In this document: positions 5,873-6,615 of the stretch, one piece after another
Position numbering within the stretch: the first letter of the stretch is position 1
Layout of the letters: each line of letters starts with the position of its first letter
Assembly (NCBI GenBank): GCA_009785655.1
Contig: WQVW01000098.1
Location: 1 to 6,615 of the forward strand
Reading direction: 5' to 3'
Origin: Oscillospiraceae bacterium
Lineage (GTDB): Bacteria; Bacillota; Clostridia; Oscillospirales; Oscillospiraceae
Length of the DNA stretch: 6,615 nucleotides
Position numbers and translations under genes: made by a program
The notes under the pieces: model-generated
Database searches by the model: none
Told to the model about the DNA's origin: nothing
What the model saw: the letters and a program-made list of their open reading frames with translations, nothing else

Positions 5873-6358
5873 ATGGAGATTAGACCTTTAACCATGAAGC
5901 ATCTGCCCGAATACGCGGACGTGATACGAAATAGCTTCGCCACCGTCGCGCAGGACTTCGGTTTTACACGCGAAAATTGCCCCGGACACACAAGTTTTAT
6001 CACGAATGCGCAGCTGGAAAGCAAGTTCAAAGACGATTACTACCCCTTCGGCTACTTTGTCAAGGAAAAAATCATTGGGTTCGTCTCCCTCACAGATATA
6101 GGCGGCGGCATTTATACCATGAACGACGTATCAGTTCTGCCGGAATATCGGCATTTTAAATACGGAAAGGCACTGTTGGACTTCTGCAAGGCGCAAATCG
6201 CGAAACTCGACGGCGAGCGGATAGAAATCGGAATAATAGAGGAAAACACTGTCGCCAAAAATTGGTACGCGGCAAATGGCTTTGTCCACACGGGGACAAA
6301 ACAATATGAAGGTTTACAGTTCACTGTGGGTCATATGAAATGGGAGCTACAAAAATGA
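5873..6358 (+). CDS. GNAT-family N-acetyltransferase
   Basis: This 161-residue protein is a complete GNAT fold enzyme, expected to move an acetyl group from acetyl-CoA to an amine; the substrate is unknown. It opens with the typical first strand (MEIRPLTMKHLPEYADVI). The acetyl-CoA-binding motif A follows the beta strand MNDVSVLP (83-90) as R93-H-F-K96-Y-G98-K-A-L-L, with Lys at the position of the usual first glycine. The later motif NTVAKNWYAANGFVHTG at 125-141 supplies the Tyr (Y132) and the closing strands typical of these enzymes, and FTVGHMKWEL ends the fold. The ATG at 5873 has AGGGAGA at 5857-5863, nine bases upstream. Its stop is 24 bases before gatC, so the two genes are probably co-transcribed, although no functional link is evident. 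Confidence 0.9.
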   Translation: MEIRPLTMKHLPEYADVIRNSFATVAQDFGFTRENCPGHTSFITNAQLESKFKDDYYPFGYFVKEKIIGFVSLTDIGGGIYTMNDVSVLPEYRHFKYGKALLDFCKAQIAKLDGERIEIGIIEENTVAKNWYAANGFVHTGTKQYEGLQFTVGHMKWELQK

Positions 6359-6382
6359 GCCATTATAGAGAGGATTTTAACC

Positions 6383-6615
6383 ATGTTTAACATCAAAGCA
6401 TACGAGAATATGTCAATGCTAGATCTGCCAGCGGATCAGCGCGAACAGCTCAATGCGTGTGCGGAAACGCTGATCTCTGGGTTCGCCACGTTGGAGACAA
6501 TAGACGCCGATAATGTTGAGCCGCTTGTCACAGTCTTGGACCTGCACAATATTTTACGCGAAGACACGGCGGCAAAACTGTTCACTAGAGAGGAGATTCT
6601 GTCAAACGCACCAGA
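6383..6615 (+). CDS. gatC: Asp-tRNA(Asn)/Glu-tRNA(Gln) amidotransferase subunit C, 3' truncated by window edge
   Basis: The first 77 residues are present; the frame is open at the right edge. GatC is the small subunit of the GatCAB amidotransferase, which converts mischarged Glu-tRNA(Gln) or Asp-tRNA(Asn) to the correct amide form; it helps hold GatA and GatB together. Its family signature is clear: a helical N-terminal half, then FATLETIDADNVEPLVTV at 34-51, the DLHNILRED segment at 53-61 and REEILSNAP at 69-77, corresponding to the conserved linker that ends in NAP before a final short segment. The missing part should be only about 15-20 residues. The ATG at 6383 has GAGAGGAT at 6368-6375, seven bases upstream. 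The N-terminal helix is less canonical than usual, lacking the common LARLELS pattern. gatA and gatB are expected just beyond the window. Confidence 0.87.
   Translation, partial: MFNIKAYENMSMLDLPADQREQLNACAETLISGFATLETIDADNVEPLVTVLDLHNILREDTAAKLFTREEILSNAP

Overview
The window looks like a low-to-moderate GC Firmicute, most likely class Clostridia (Oscillospiraceae-like). The evidence is the Clostridia-style carbamoyl-phosphate synthase sequence, a GatC of the type found in gatCAB operons, strong AGGAGG-type ribosome sites, extended -10 promoters and U-tract hairpin terminators. This placement is inference from protein flavour, not from a marker gene.

Left edge (2-378): the 3' end of an unrecognised gene, closed by a strong intrinsic terminator. 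Region 379-2166: a separate plus-strand cassette of three membrane-protein genes with its own promoter. The outer two (525-1157 and 1537-2166) are divergent paralogues of one unrecognised two-span membrane family. Between them lies a small three-span protein resembling DUF3784. At least the first part of the cassette is AT-richer than its surroundings, which suggests an accessory insertion.

Region 2164-5621: a complete carB on the minus strand, converging on the cassette. carA is not next to it. carB instead has its own extended -10 promoter, a 25-codon leader ORF with a perfect ribosome site, and an intrinsic terminator whose left arm contains the leader stop codon. All of this lies just ahead of the carB ribosome site and is the layout of transcription attenuation. 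A G.U-rich hairpin between carB and the cassette probably terminates carB.

Region 5560-5872: gene-poor DNA holding the carB promoter, an 8-bp inverted repeat that places a weaker promoter-like copy facing the other way, and three short hairpins. Right edge (5812-6615): an extended -10 promoter drives a GNAT acetyltransferase, followed after 24 bases by the start of gatC, which runs off the window; gatA and gatB are expected beyond it.

The most interesting items are the carB attenuation leader and the uncharacterised three-gene membrane cassette. No mobile-element gene, CRISPR array, tRNA or rRNA was seen.
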